Of a stretch of DNA of 64,000 nt, positions 42,293 through 50,729 are shown in pieces; position 1 is the first letter of the stretch; every line of letters starts with the position of its first letter. Origin of the DNA: a virus; IMG/VR virus record IMGVR_UViG_3300025647_000020, positions 28,951-92,950 of that record; one strand, 5' to 3'. Both the position numbers and the translations under genes were made by a program. The notes beneath the pieces were generated by a model. It did no database searches. It was not told where the DNA came from and saw only the letters and a program-made list of their open reading frames with translations.

Positions 42293-42973
42293 ATGTACAA
42301 AAAATTAAAAAGAATTTCACTTGACGATTTTGTTAAGATGTTTGAGGATGAAAAAGCTTCATCTAGAAAATATAATTGGATAAAATTAATTAATTCAAGT
42401 AAACTTGTATGTCCTGTCAGTAGAGTAAAGGTATCTTACTGTAGTTATGATCAAAAAGAATCTGGAAGTTTGCATTATAATTTTTATAGTGAAGATGAAC
42501 TGTTATTTACTATTGATCACATAATCCCTTTATCTAAGGGAGGTACAAATGACATTGAGAATATTTGTCCGATGTTGGCAGAGTATAATTTTGCCAAAGT
42601 AGATGAGTTAACTGATATTATTAAAAATAGAAAAGAATATATTACTTGTGCGGCTATCTATTATCCAGAGATAGATTTAAGTGATGTTAGAAGTTCAATT
42701 AGTTATCCAAGCAATATTCAACAAGGCATTGTAGTTACTGGACATCGACACTCTAATTGTATAAACACAATGCTTGTTTTAAGAGGTATACGTTCAGTAG
42801 AGAGGTCTAATGACCCCAATGAAATAGTTACGGGGTGTTCTATTCAAGGATTTATGACTTCTAATAATAGGTTTGTTAATAGAAAAGAAGCTGCCATAAT
42901 AGCTTTAGCTGCGAAACAAATAGATGTTCTTAATTATAGTAAGACAGAATTATATAGTGAAGATTTATATTAA
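42293..42973 (+). CDS. HNH endonuclease
   Basis: 226 residues. The HNH core is FTIDHIIPLSKGGTNDIENI (about 81-100) followed by CPMLAEYNFAK; the His-Ile-Ile-Pro-Leu-Ser-x-Gly-Gly signature is diagnostic. The second zinc-binding Cys pair is incomplete (CPVSRVK upstream, CPM downstream). The C-terminal half is unrecognised. Own early promoter. Could be a homing endonuclease or host-DNA nuclease. Confidence 0.7.
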   Translation: MYKKLKRISLDDFVKMFEDEKASSRKYNWIKLINSSKLVCPVSRVKVSYCSYDQKESGSLHYNFYSEDELLFTIDHIIPLSKGGTNDIENICPMLAEYNFAKVDELTDIIKNRKEYITCAAIYYPEIDLSDVRSSISYPSNIQQGIVVTGHRHSNCINTMLVLRGIRSVERSNDPNEIVTGCSIQGFMTSNNRFVNRKEAAIIALAAKQIDVLNYSKTELYSEDLY

Positions 42974-43075
42974 GATTAACTCATCAAAAGAAAAAGCTAT
43001 TAATGATAGTCTAAATTTGTTGTGAAAAATTTTATTACTTATGTTTTTAAGTTTCTTTATAAAAAAATAAAATAA

Positions 43076-43315
43076 ATGAAAAAGTTAATAGGAAAGATTA
43101 TGGCTAGACTCAGTAAAAAAACATTATTAGTTATAACTGATAGTAATTGTGAATCACAGCAAGATAATAATGGGGATTTAGTTCCGCTTATTTGGATGAT
43201 TGAAAATTTAAAAAGAAGAGAAGGTGGTTGCACAATGAATGAACTTGTTGTAGAAGCAAAAAGAAATTTTGAAGGAATAGAACAAATTAAACAGATTACT
43301 ATTCATTCAACATAA
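43076..43315 (+). CDS. Hypothetical protein, 79 residues
   Basis: Small mixed protein with a basic N-terminus and an acidic C-terminus. First of a run of small genes. No family recognised. Confidence 0.45.
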   Translation: MKKLIGKIMARLSKKTLLVITDSNCESQQDNNGDLVPLIWMIENLKRREGGCTMNELVVEAKRNFEGIEQIKQITIHST

Positions 43316-43339
43316 TTTACAAACAAAACAAACCTTAAT

Positions 43340-43567
43340 ATGATAGACAAGCAAGTAGAAATCTATTTTAATAGTGAACAGGTAGCGGATAAGATAGATT
43401 TAGATATATTTTATCTGACTCAATTTATGAAAAACATAGAAGATTCAGAGATTGACTGGGAAAGTTCATCTTTATGTTATCCTCATAAAGAATGTTTCAT
43501 GGCTCATCAATGGGGTTTAACCTATAGTTATGATGGGCAGGATTTTACTTATAAAAATGATATGTAA
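43340..43567 (+). CDS. Hypothetical protein, 75 residues
   Basis: Acidic protein with aromatic-rich end (WGLTYSYDGQDFTYKND). No motif. Followed 30 nt later by an ART-like gene. Confidence 0.45.
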   Translation: MIDKQVEIYFNSEQVADKIDLDIFYLTQFMKNIEDSEIDWESSSLCYPHKECFMAHQWGLTYSYDGQDFTYKNDM

Positions 43568-43597
43568 TTTATCATAAAAAACCCTATTTTTTTTAAA

Positions 43598-44077
43598 ATG
43601 GTTATTATATTAGAAAGTGAATTAGAAATGCTTGGTTATCATTGCACAAAAAGAGAACTCAACGGTGATTTCCAAGGCGATATAAGCGGTGAGTATACCG
43701 CCCGATTTTTAAGATCATTTATAGATATTATTAAAAGTAATCATCTATATAATGAGTTTAAAAATTTATTAAAAGAGGAGAATGATTTCTACGAAGAGGA
43801 GGATCAAAATGAAAAAATAATAGATATAGATCATTTAATAGATGAATTACCTATTTATGAATATGAACAAGAAGCATATGATGTTATAGCAGCTATTTTT
43901 GATAATTTAAGTTTAAATATTATTTTTACAAATGATTCACCATTGAAACAATATGGTGAATTTTGTTATAAAGTTAGAGTGCTTAATAGAAATTATGTTC
44001 GTGCAGAAGATGGAGGTGAAATATTAGCAAACGTATATATCATTTGGAATAAAACAAATAAATTTATATTATCTTAA
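43598..44077 (+). CDS. Possible packaged effector, ART-like N-terminus
   Basis: 159 residues. Starts MVIILESELEM, one of the clearest cases of the shared N-terminal signature, immediately followed by GYHCTKRELNGDFQGD, which resembles the 'x-Y-H-G-T/S-x' first strand of ADP-ribosyltransferase folds and closely parallels GYHGSKRDS in the protein at 59326. The rest is acidic and lacks a clear catalytic Glu motif. CTATTTTTTTTAAA upstream resembles the late element. Two nt separate it from the next gene. ART assignment is tentative. Confidence 0.4.
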   Translation: MVIILESELEMLGYHCTKRELNGDFQGDISGEYTARFLRSFIDIIKSNHLYNEFKNLLKEENDFYEEEDQNEKIIDIDHLIDELPIYEYEQEAYDVIAAIFDNLSLNIIFTNDSPLKQYGEFCYKVRVLNRNYVRAEDGGEILANVYIIWNKTNKFILS

Positions 44078-44078
44078 T

Positions 44079-44843
44079 ATGTTATTTTTTATAGACGAAG
44101 CATTAGAAAAAAGAGTTATAGGTTATTATTCTACTGATAAAGAATATAAGGCGGGTGATATTGTAACAATTGAGAGAAATATTGAAAATCACAAACATTG
44201 GCCATTAAGAAAAAAGATATTGGAAAAATGTTTTGAATTAGTTAGATCAGGGATGTTCCCTAAAAAAAATAGTAGATTAAAATGTATATTTGTTAATCCC
44301 ACAAAAAAAAATAGATTTAGCAGAATAGCATCTAAAACGTATGTCGTTGAAATATTAGGAGAACGTAATTATGTTGATTCTATGTTAGTCGATGATTTAA
44401 TGGATAATATATCAGATACTGTTGATTTAGATAAAGCAAGGGAATTAGCAGTTGATAATTTAGATATAATAAGAGCTTACTGGGAAGGTAAAATAAATAA
44501 TCGCTCCGATGTTGAAATTTTATGCGAACGAGTAAAGATTATAGAAAAAGCAGATTATGATATTTCTAAGGGAGATATTATTCAATTAAAAAAAGAACAA
44601 GAGGTAATTTATTATACTGCAACAAATGAATATAAAAAATATAAGTATACAGATTATGATGATCTGGGGACAGACATATTTAAAAAAGTAAAACTACCAA
44701 GAGGGACAAAAATTCATATTGATTATTTACCTAAACGAAATGGTAAAAAATATCATTTAAGTGGATATATAATTGGTAATAAAAATAGGGATATTATATC
44801 TTTTGATATTGATCTAAATGATGTGATAGTAGAGAAGTCCTAG
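44079..44843 (+). CDS. Possible packaged effector, ART-like (DUF2441-like)
   Basis: 254 residues. N-terminal signature MLFFIDEALEKR, then GYYSTDKEYKAGDIVT, again like the first strand of ADP-ribosyltransferase-type folds, and RLKCIFVNPTKKNR. Middle is helical and acidic; the C-terminus beta-rich. Co-transcribed with the protein at 43598. Whether it has catalytic activity cannot be said from motifs alone. Confidence 0.4.
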   Translation: MLFFIDEALEKRVIGYYSTDKEYKAGDIVTIERNIENHKHWPLRKKILEKCFELVRSGMFPKKNSRLKCIFVNPTKKNRFSRIASKTYVVEILGERNYVDSMLVDDLMDNISDTVDLDKARELAVDNLDIIRAYWEGKINNRSDVEILCERVKIIEKADYDISKGDIIQLKKEQEVIYYTATNEYKKYKYTDYDDLGTDIFKKVKLPRGTKIHIDYLPKRNGKKYHLSGYIIGNKNRDIISFDIDLNDVIVEKS

Positions 44844-44861
44844 TTTAATAAACGTTTCACT

Positions 44862-44871
44862 ATATTTATAT
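44862..44871 (+). promoter_or_regulatory. Late-type element ATATTTATAT
   Basis: CTATATTTATATTTAAATAA, 14 nt before the ATG of the secreted protease. Confidence 0.45.
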
Positions 44872-44885
44872 TTAAATAAAAAATA

Positions 44886-47135
44886 ATGAAAAATTTATTA
44901 TTATCATTGTTGTGTATTTTATTTTCTGTTAGTTTGTTTTCACAGAATTTATTTACAAAAATACCAACAGTCAAAGTACTTGATTTAACAAAGTACGAAG
45001 TTTTAGCTATAAATAATAGTGTTTTAGATCAGATTAAGGAACAATCTAAAGATGATTTAGCAATGGTTATCCCATTTGATAATTACTATTTAGATTTAAT
45101 TCTTACTAAAGACGACATTGAATTACCAATGATAAAAACTTCTTCTGGTAAGTCAGTGTTAGTTGATGATTTACAGGCATATTCAGGTATTGTTGCAAAT
45201 GATCCATTGTCGGCTGCAAATATTTATTTTCTGGATGGTGAAGTTATGGGGATTGTTACAAGAGGAGAAGAAAGAATTGTTCTTCAAAAACAGGATGCAA
45301 ATTATATTGTTTTTGAAGATAAGAATGTTTTTAAAAATGAACCTTTTACTTGTGGCACCAACACTGATGGTATAACAGTTCAAAATTTAATAACAGAGTT
45401 TGCAGTAAGTGATGTATGTACAAAAGTATATCTTGAGGTTGATAATGATATTTTCAAGCAAAAAGGTAGTGTAGCCAATACAGCTAAATATATTACAAGT
45501 TTGTTTGATCAAGTAAAACAACTTTATGCAAATGATGGCTTGAAAATTGCCATATCTGAAATGTTTATCTGGGATACTCCCAGCCCTTATGTTACAGGGG
45601 GTAGTGGTGAAATGTTGACACAATTTTATAATTATCGAACAGATTATAATGGTGACGTGGCACAATTACTTTCTTATAAATCTAGTGGAGGTATTGCGTT
45701 TGTTGATGTTTTATGCAATACCAATAAAAAGGTAAAAACTTCTTTTTGTTCTATTCAATCTACATACTTAAATGTTCCAACATATTCATGGTCAGTTATG
45801 GTTATGGCACACGAGTTAGGACATAATTTTGGATCACCCCATACACATGATTGTGCATGGAACGGAAATAATACAGCGATAGATAATTGTGTTCAAACAA
45901 ACTGTGCATCAAATGGCATTCCTTCAGCAGGTGGAACAATAATGAGTTATTGCCATTTAAACAGTGTAGGGATTAATTTTAGATTAGGTTTTGGTGAACA
46001 ACCCTCTAACCTTATGAGAAGCCGTGTAGCCAGTGCTAATTGTTTAACCGTGTGTGATAACGGTGGAGGTGGCGATAATCCACCACAAGACACCTCTGGG
46101 CTTAATGAGTTAAGATTTACACTTAAATTAGATACTTATAGTCCAGAAATTTCATGGCAGTTAGTTGGTACAGATAAAAAGGTTTTCTACGAAGGAAAAA
46201 ACTATAATAAAACACAGGCAAATCTTTATGTTTTAGATACTTTCTTTTTACCTAGTGGATGTTATTCTTTAATTGTTTTGGATTCATATGGTGATGGACT
46301 TTGCTGTAAGTATGGGAGTGGTTTTTATTCTCTGAAAAGCTTAGATGATAAAGTTTTAGCTTTTGGTAATGAATTTGGTAAAACTTCTGAGACAAGTTTT
46401 TGTCTTGAAGGGGCTAAAGAAGAATGTTTAATTAATTTTAATGAAAATAAGCTTTTTTCTTATGGTACTAACCAAGATGCAGGTACAGTTGAAATTATTG
46501 AAAATGGATATGGCATTATGTTGAAAGATAATGCTTGGAAAGCAATTGATTCAAAATATAACATGACAAATAACACTATGCTTAGTTTTGAATTTAAATC
46601 TAGCATAGAAGGAGAAATTCACGGTATTGGACTAGATGACAACGATATTATTTCATCTAATTTAACATTTAAAGTATTTGGTACACAAAATTGGGGTATT
46701 TTAAATTTTGATAATTATGTACTCAATCAAGAATATCGTTATTATGAAATTCCCATCGGGAAATATTATGTATTGAATGCTTCAAAATTGTTTTTTGTAG
46801 CTGATCAAGATGGTGGGACAAGAAATGGTAATTCATATTTCAAAAATGTCCGACTATACGAAGCGGGTGACTGCAATGTTGCTAACCCTACATCTAACAT
46901 TGTAGAAAATAAAGTGGCAATAACAATTGATTCTAAAATTATGACTGTAAGTTTTTCTAATTTACAACATGATATTTTATATACAATCTTTGACGAAAAG
47001 AATTATATTACTGAAACAGGTGTTGTTAACAGTGAAAACTTTAAAGTTGATTTAAACGAATATCAACAAGGAGAATATAAGTTTGTTGTAACAAATTACG
47101 GTCTTGTCACAGAAAAGAATTTTACTATTGAGTAA
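44886..47135 (+). CDS. Secreted reprolysin-like zinc metalloprotease with T9SS-like C-terminus
   Basis: 749 residues. A classical signal peptide (residues 1-20, ending SLFSQ) is followed by a propeptide-like region, then the metzincin catalytic site MAHELGHNFGSPHTHDC (HExxHxxGxxH, about 307-322) and the Met-turn GGTIMSYCH (about 352): an ADAM/reprolysin (M12B)-type peptidase. Beyond it are a cysteine-containing domain with DSYGDGLCC and a C-terminal about 70-residue beta domain ending VDLNEYQQGEYKFVV, like type IX secretion sorting domains of Bacteroidota. A phage protein with export signals is unusual; it may degrade extracellular protein or act at lysis. Own late-type element and terminator. 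Confidence 0.8.
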   Translation: MKNLLLSLLCILFSVSLFSQNLFTKIPTVKVLDLTKYEVLAINNSVLDQIKEQSKDDLAMVIPFDNYYLDLILTKDDIELPMIKTSSGKSVLVDDLQAYSGIVANDPLSAANIYFLDGEVMGIVTRGEERIVLQKQDANYIVFEDKNVFKNEPFTCGTNTDGITVQNLITEFAVSDVCTKVYLEVDNDIFKQKGSVANTAKYITSLFDQVKQLYANDGLKIAISEMFIWDTPSPYVTGGSGEMLTQFYNYRTDYNGDVAQLLSYKSSGGIAFVDVLCNTNKKVKTSFCSIQSTYLNVPTYSWSVMVMAHELGHNFGSPHTHDCAWNGNNTAIDNCVQTNCASNGIPSAGGTIMSYCHLNSVGINFRLGFGEQPSNLMRSRVASANCLTVCDNGGGGDNPPQDTSGLNELRFTLKLDTYSPEISWQLVGTDKKVFYEGKNYNKTQANLYVLDTFFLPSGCYSLIVLDSYGDGLCCKYGSGFYSLKSLDDKVLAFGNEFGKTSETSFCLEGAKEECLINFNENKLFSYGTNQDAGTVEIIENGYGIMLKDNAWKAIDSKYNMTNNTMLSFEFKSSIEGEIHGIGLDDNDIISSNLTFKVFGTQNWGILNFDNYVLNQEYRYYEIPIGKYYVLNASKLFFVADQDGGTRNGNSYFKNVRLYEAGDCNVANPTSNIVENKVAITIDSKIMTVSFSNLQHDILYTIFDEKNYITETGVVNSENFKVDLNEYQQGEYKFVVTNYGLVTEKNFTIE

Positions 47136-47152
47136 ATTTCTTTTTTCTTAAT

Positions 47153-47192
47153 AAAAAACTCCCAGTAAATTGTTTTTATTGGGAGTTTTTAT
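47153..47192 (+). terminator. Rho-independent terminator of the protease gene
   Basis: AAAAAACTCCCA (47153-47164) pairs with TTGGGAGTTTTT (47179-47190), ending in a T-run. Confidence 0.8.
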
Positions 47193-47288
47193 ATTTTTTA
47201 AATTTCAAAAATATATATTTCTTTTATAGAGAAGGAATGTAATTTTTGTCCGAAAAAAGTGATAAATCATAATATTTAAAGAAAAAAT

Positions 47289-47319
47289 TTGTATTTCTAA
47301 ATATTTTTACATATTTTTG
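47289..47319 (+). promoter_or_regulatory. Bacteroidota-type promoter TTG-N20-TATTTTTG
   Basis: TTG 47289-47291, TATTTTTG 47312-47319, spacer 20, 24 nt before the Nudix gene. Confidence 0.7.
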
Positions 47320-47342
47320 TTTTTTTTAAAGCAATATTTCAT

Positions 47343-47681
47343 ATGGAACTCACAGTAGGAATTATATTAGCGGAAAATAACAAAATGTTATTAGTACATC
47401 CCACTGGGGCGAATTTTTGGAATATTCCTAAAGGAATACAGGAAGATGGTGAAACAGATTGGGTTACTGCGAAAAGAGAGTTGCATGAAGAAACTAATAT
47501 TAATTTAGCTGATTATAACTATTCCATAATAAAAGAATCAGCTTTTTATAAATATAAAAAAAGATCAAAATACGCAAAAGCATTTTTGGTTATTTTAAAT
47601 GAAAAAATAAAAAGAGAATTAAAATGTAATACATTTTTTGACAATTTTGACAAGGGTAATATTATTGCCACCCATGATTGA
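47343..47681 (+). CDS. Nudix hydrolase
   Basis: 112 residues. The Nudix box is complete: GIQEDGETDWVTAKRELHEE with TNI following (G-x5-E-x7-R-E-x-x-E-E). KMLLVHPTGANFWNIPKG is the usual lead-in. Substrate unknown; because ART-like and macro-domain genes are nearby, ADP-ribose or NAD-derived nucleotides are attractive candidates. Ends in TGA overlapping the next ATG. Confidence 0.8.
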   Translation: MELTVGIILAENNKMLLVHPTGANFWNIPKGIQEDGETDWVTAKRELHEETNINLADYNYSIIKESAFYKYKKRSKYAKAFLVILNEKIKRELKCNTFFDNFDKGNIIATHD

Positions 47682-47874
47682 ATTATTTAATTAGTTAACT
47701 TCTGATGTACAGCATCAGATTTTAGAACTAATAAAATCAGATATTATAACTGTGTTATAACAGTTGGAAGAAAAAAAACTTTCAAAACCAATTGATTATG
47801 AACAACATTTAGAAACAATTAATAATTTAATAAAAACTTGTAAAAATGAATTCATATCCAAACTTGGAAATTAG
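47674..47874 (+). CDS. Small helical protein with in-frame TAG and TAA
   Basis: Read from ATG 47674, overlapping the Nudix stop: MIELFN-(TAG 47692)-LTSDVQHQILELIKSD then ITVL-(TAA 47758)-QLEEKKLSKPIDYEQ and on to TAG 47872-47874. With glutamine at both stops the product is a coherent 66-residue amphipathic helical protein. The frame stays in a protein-like composition across both stops, which is unlikely by chance at this AT content. Confidence 0.5.
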
Positions 47875-48124
47875 CTTAGAAGATCAATTGAATATTTGGG
47901 AAAAAGTTAATAAATGTAAAACATAAAAAGAGTTATCTGATATTATCTTAGAATTATCAGATAATACGGGTGCCATCAAGGGGAAATCATATTCTCATAA
48001 TGCAGAGGTGATGGCACAAGAATGCCTTAATTTTTCACCAATCAACTATAATTCACTTACAAGAAAACATGGAATTAGAGCACAGGCAATGCTCATTTAT
48101 TACTATAACCAAAAGAATAATTAA
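47846..48124 (+). CDS. Hypothetical protein with in-frame TAA
   Basis: ATG 47846 overlaps the previous gene. After 26 codons comes TAA (47924-47926), then 65 codons continue to TAA 48122: NKCKT-stop-KELSDIILELSDN, later NYNSLTRKHGIRAQAM. The downstream part is clearly coding in character. No family recognised, though the C-terminal half could be helix-turn-helix-like. Confidence 0.5.
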
Positions 48125-48129
48125 ATTGC

Positions 48130-48160
48130 TTGTATTATTAACATATTTAACTTATCTTTG
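48130..48160 (+). promoter_or_regulatory. Bacteroidota-type promoter TTG-N20-TATCTTTG
   Basis: TTG 48130-48132 and TATCTTTG 48153-48160, spacer 20, 16 nt before the ATG at 48177. Confidence 0.75.
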
Positions 48161-48176
48161 TAAAAAAAATAACTAT

Positions 48177-48617
48177 ATGAACATTTTAAAAAATTTGTTT
48201 TGTTCTTCAATCCAAAAAGAACTTGAAAATACTAAGCGTAAATTAGAATTGGTAACAAGTAATTATAATACTTTTATAGTTGCAGTAACGCAAAATCGAG
48301 ATTTATCATCACAGAGAAATGTTGAAACATTAATTGATGCCGCAACTGAACAAGTAGATAGAACATCATTGAGTATCTATGACTTTAAAAGTTGTATTCA
48401 CTTACAAGTAGAAACCCTATTGTATCAGAATAGCTTAAAGAACCCTGTACAAAAAGAACTTCAACGACAAATTCAATTGTTGACTATGATGATGCAAATG
48501 GCAAAAAAAATTAATATGTCATTTTTCGATGATGACAATGCTTATGACATATATACTACTTTCGATGGAGATGTTGATAAATGGTTATTCAACTTAAATA
48601 TGGTAGTAGGGGAATAA
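48177..48617 (+). CDS. Hypothetical helical protein, 146 residues
   Basis: I take ATG 48177 because the promoter lies just upstream; in-frame ATGs before it would be untranscribed from that promoter. Helical, Gln/Met-rich, with a coiled-coil-like start (LENTKRKLELV). A structured RNA follows 5 nt after the stop. No family recognised. Confidence 0.5.
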   Translation: MNILKNLFCSSIQKELENTKRKLELVTSNYNTFIVAVTQNRDLSSQRNVETLIDAATEQVDRTSLSIYDFKSCIHLQVETLLYQNSLKNPVQKELQRQIQLLTMMMQMAKKINMSFFDDDNAYDIYTTFDGDVDKWLFNLNMVVGE

Positions 48618-48622
48618 TAAAA

Positions 48623-48699
48623 GGGGGAAAGCACCAAAGACACCCGCACGTCGGTTGGTGAAGGGCAAACAGCGGGCTAGTGCCCTGAAAGCTTCCCCC
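48623..48699 (+). ncRNA. Compact structured RNA with two hairpins and a loop-loop pairing
   Basis: Outer stem GGGGGAA/TTCCCCC (48623-48629 with 48693-48699) encloses hairpin 1 CACCAA/TTGGTG (48632-48637, 48655-48660) and hairpin 2 GGGCA/TGCCC (48663-48667, 48681-48685). The loops contain CCCGC (48643-48647) and GCGGG (48672-48676), perfectly complementary, so a kissing interaction closes a three-way junction. GC content far exceeds that of the flanks. A T-run follows. Could be a riboswitch, ribozyme or small RNA; no known class matched. Confidence 0.65.
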
Positions 48700-48727
48700 A
48701 TTTTTTAATTTAATTAAAACATTTTTT

Positions 48728-48964
48728 ATGGAAACTGCTCTTATAGAAGAATTTCTTCAGAAAAAAAATGAATTTGAACAACCCGAAGCAAATCTCTATA
48801 ATCATTATAAACAAATAGTTTTAGAGAAATTAAAAACTGTAAAATGCGTAGAAGATATTATAGATATAAAAGAATTATTAAGGGTGGTTCCTTACTGTGC
48901 ATCGAAAGTTCTTTTATTTAGAATGCTTATTTTAGCAGAAGAAAAATATAAAAATAACTTATGA
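48728..48964 (+). CDS. Hypothetical helical protein, 78 residues
   Basis: First gene after the structured RNA, 29 nt downstream, so it could be the regulated gene if the RNA is a cis-element. Helical and Leu/Glu/Lys-rich; no motif. Overlaps the next ATG by 4 nt. Confidence 0.45.
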   Translation: METALIEEFLQKKNEFEQPEANLYNHYKQIVLEKLKTVKCVEDIIDIKELLRVVPYCASKVLLFRMLILAEEKYKNNL

Positions 48965-49167
48965 AAAATAATAAAACATTGCAAAAAGTCAGTGCTACTA
49001 AAGATGATAGTGGCCATTGGTATGTTATTCCTGATGGAATGCTTAGTGAATTTAGATCAGATGAAGATAATGCCTCTATGGTAGATAGTGGCCAATTTGA
49101 TGATAAATGGGGAGGTTATAGAACTGGGGGAGATATAAATAAAGTACAACTATGGGCAGAAATTTAA
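48961..49167 (+). CDS. Hypothetical protein, 68 residues
   Basis: Small protein with SGHWYVIPDGMLSEF and FDDKWGGYRTGGD, a beta-rich pattern seen in small phage proteins of unknown function. Overlaps both neighbours. Confidence 0.45.
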   Translation: MKNNKTLQKVSATKDDSGHWYVIPDGMLSEFRSDEDNASMVDSGQFDDKWGGYRTGGDINKVQLWAEI

Positions 49168-49721
49168 ATATCACAAGTGAGGTATTAGATGGACTAGGAT
49201 TTTCAGAATATTGGGATGAACATGAAATATGGGGAACAAGAACTTTTGTTTTTTCTAATGGGCAGCATTTTAGAATTATAGAACAAGAAGCAATAGACGA
49301 TGACTCAGATGGTTATTCATTAGATGGTCAATATGTGGCTAATCATTTTTATTTTGGTGGATGGATGGCATGGCCTAAAATAGATAAAGGGAAATATGAT
49401 TTATTTTTCCTACATGAAATGTATGATTGTTTAAAAGAATGTTACCCTGATTGTTTAGAAGAATTTGTTTCTATTTGCAAAAATGTAAAAATGGGTAAAT
49501 ATATAGATGATTATCTAGAAAGAAAAGTAGTTTAAAAATATAGTAAACACTACATGTCTAATTTTTCAAAACATTGTATGTTACAATTATTAACTAAGCG
49601 TAATGGAGATGGACTAGCTGAAATTAGTAGCCTTGATTTAGCAAGGATTAAAAACATTTTAGATGAATCTTCTCTTGATTATTGGCCAATAAATAATTTG
49701 CCATTTCATATTAAACTCTAA
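49152..49721 (+). CDS. Hypothetical protein, apparently extended through an in-frame TAA
   Basis: The first part (127 residues, with WGTRTFVFSNGQHFRI and CLKECYPDCLEEF) stops at TAA 49533-49535. The same frame stays open for a further 61 codons to TAA 49719-49721, containing MLQLLTKRNGDGLAEI and LDESSLDYWPINN. Either one readthrough protein of about 189 residues or two genes (the second from ATG 49554, 55 residues). In-frame continuity without another stop supports the first reading. Confidence 0.45.
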
Positions 49722-49728
49722 TTAAATT

Positions 49729-50211
49729 ATGAAATACATAAAAGGTGATATTGTAAAGCTTTTTAACGAAGGTAATTATAGGATTCTTATACATGGAGCT
49801 AATTGTCAACAAAAGATGGGTAATGGCGTGGCTAAGGCATTAAAAAACAAATGGCCACAAATCTATGATGCTGACCTAAATTATAATCCCGATAAGAAAC
49901 CTTTTGAAAGATTGGGGGATTATTCATATGCAGTAGTAGATATAAACAATACCAGAAAAGTTATCATTAATGCATATACTCAGTTATACTATGGCAACGA
50001 TGGCAAGCGATATGTTTCGTATGATGCAATAGATCAAGTTTTTGAGAAATTGAAGAATTATTTCATAAAACACAACATAACTGATAAAAAAATAATTATA
50101 CCTAAGATAGGATCAAAATTAGGTGGAGGTAATTGGGATGTTATTGCAGCAATTATAGATAATCACATGAAAGATTATGATTTAACAGTTGTAGAGTTTG
50201 ATGAAAACTAG
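49729..50211 (+). CDS. Macro domain protein (ADP-ribose processing)
   Basis: 160 residues. Macro-domain landmarks: MKYIKGDIVKL, LIHGANCQQKMGNGVAKAL (the adenosine and ribose-binding loop), and IPKIGSKLGGGNWDVI (phosphate loop). Such proteins bind ADP-ribose, remove it from targets, or dephosphorylate ADP-ribose-1''-phosphate. It could reverse host or phage ADP-ribosylation, matching the ART-like genes in this region, or counter NAD-based defence. Eight nt after the preceding gene. Confidence 0.82.
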   Translation: MKYIKGDIVKLFNEGNYRILIHGANCQQKMGNGVAKALKNKWPQIYDADLNYNPDKKPFERLGDYSYAVVDINNTRKVIINAYTQLYYGNDGKRYVSYDAIDQVFEKLKNYFIKHNITDKKIIIPKIGSKLGGGNWDVIAAIIDNHMKDYDLTVVEFDEN

Positions 50212-50216
50212 CGAAC

Positions 50217-50474
50217 ATGAAAAAACAATTAATATATTTATATCGAAAATATTTTATGGGTAAAACAATTATCTTTTTAAAAAACAATTGTAAAAATCCT
50301 ATGGATGTTTTCATAGCTTTAAAAAAAATGATTCAAGATGTAAAGTTTTTTGGGTTCTTTGATTATTTTTTTATAGGAACAATAAGTTTTTTTATGGGGA
50401 GAATATTATATTATAATCAATATATGGTTCTTTTTTTTTTATTTATATTTTTATCAACTGATTTTTATCACTAA
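50217..50474 (+). CDS. Small membrane protein, 85 residues
   Basis: Two Phe/Ile-rich hydrophobic segments (about 44-60 and 66-82) after a basic N-terminus. No family. Starts 5 nt after the macro gene. Confidence 0.45.
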   Translation: MKKQLIYLYRKYFMGKTIIFLKNNCKNPMDVFIALKKMIQDVKFFGFFDYFFIGTISFFMGRILYYNQYMVLFFLFIFLSTDFYH

Positions 50475-50488
50475 TTAAAAAATAAACG

Positions 50489-50704
50489 ATGAATGATCTT
50501 GCAGAAAAGTTAAAATATGAGGTTGTTAATAAATTAATGAAGAATGAACAATTAGTAGGTGAACTTTGTTTAGTTCAGGGTAAAAAATCATTCACCAGAA
50601 GAGAAATAGCAAATGAAATAAAAGAAAACTCTGAGTGGGGAATCACCTTTCTTGGTAACATATTAATGTTAGCTATTGAAATAATGGCATCTGAAAAAGA
50701 ATAA
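50489..50704 (+). CDS. Hypothetical protein, 71 residues
   Basis: Helical; FTRREIANEIKENSEWG suggests a short helix-turn-helix. No family recognised. Confidence 0.45.
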   Translation: MNDLAEKLKYEVVNKLMKNEQLVGELCLVQGKKSFTRREIANEIKENSEWGITFLGNILMLAIEIMASEKE

Positions 50705-50729
50705 CAGAGAGAAACAACAAATTATAATC

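Noticed and set aside
48623-48699. Hammerhead, twister or pistol ribozyme
   Set aside because: I see none of the conserved core sequences I know (e.g. CTGATGA with GAAA for hammerhead), so I left it as an unclassified RNA.
50489-50725. Readthrough extension of the gene ending at 50704
   Set aside because: The frame continues only about 20 codons and overlaps the next gene start; typical of chance.
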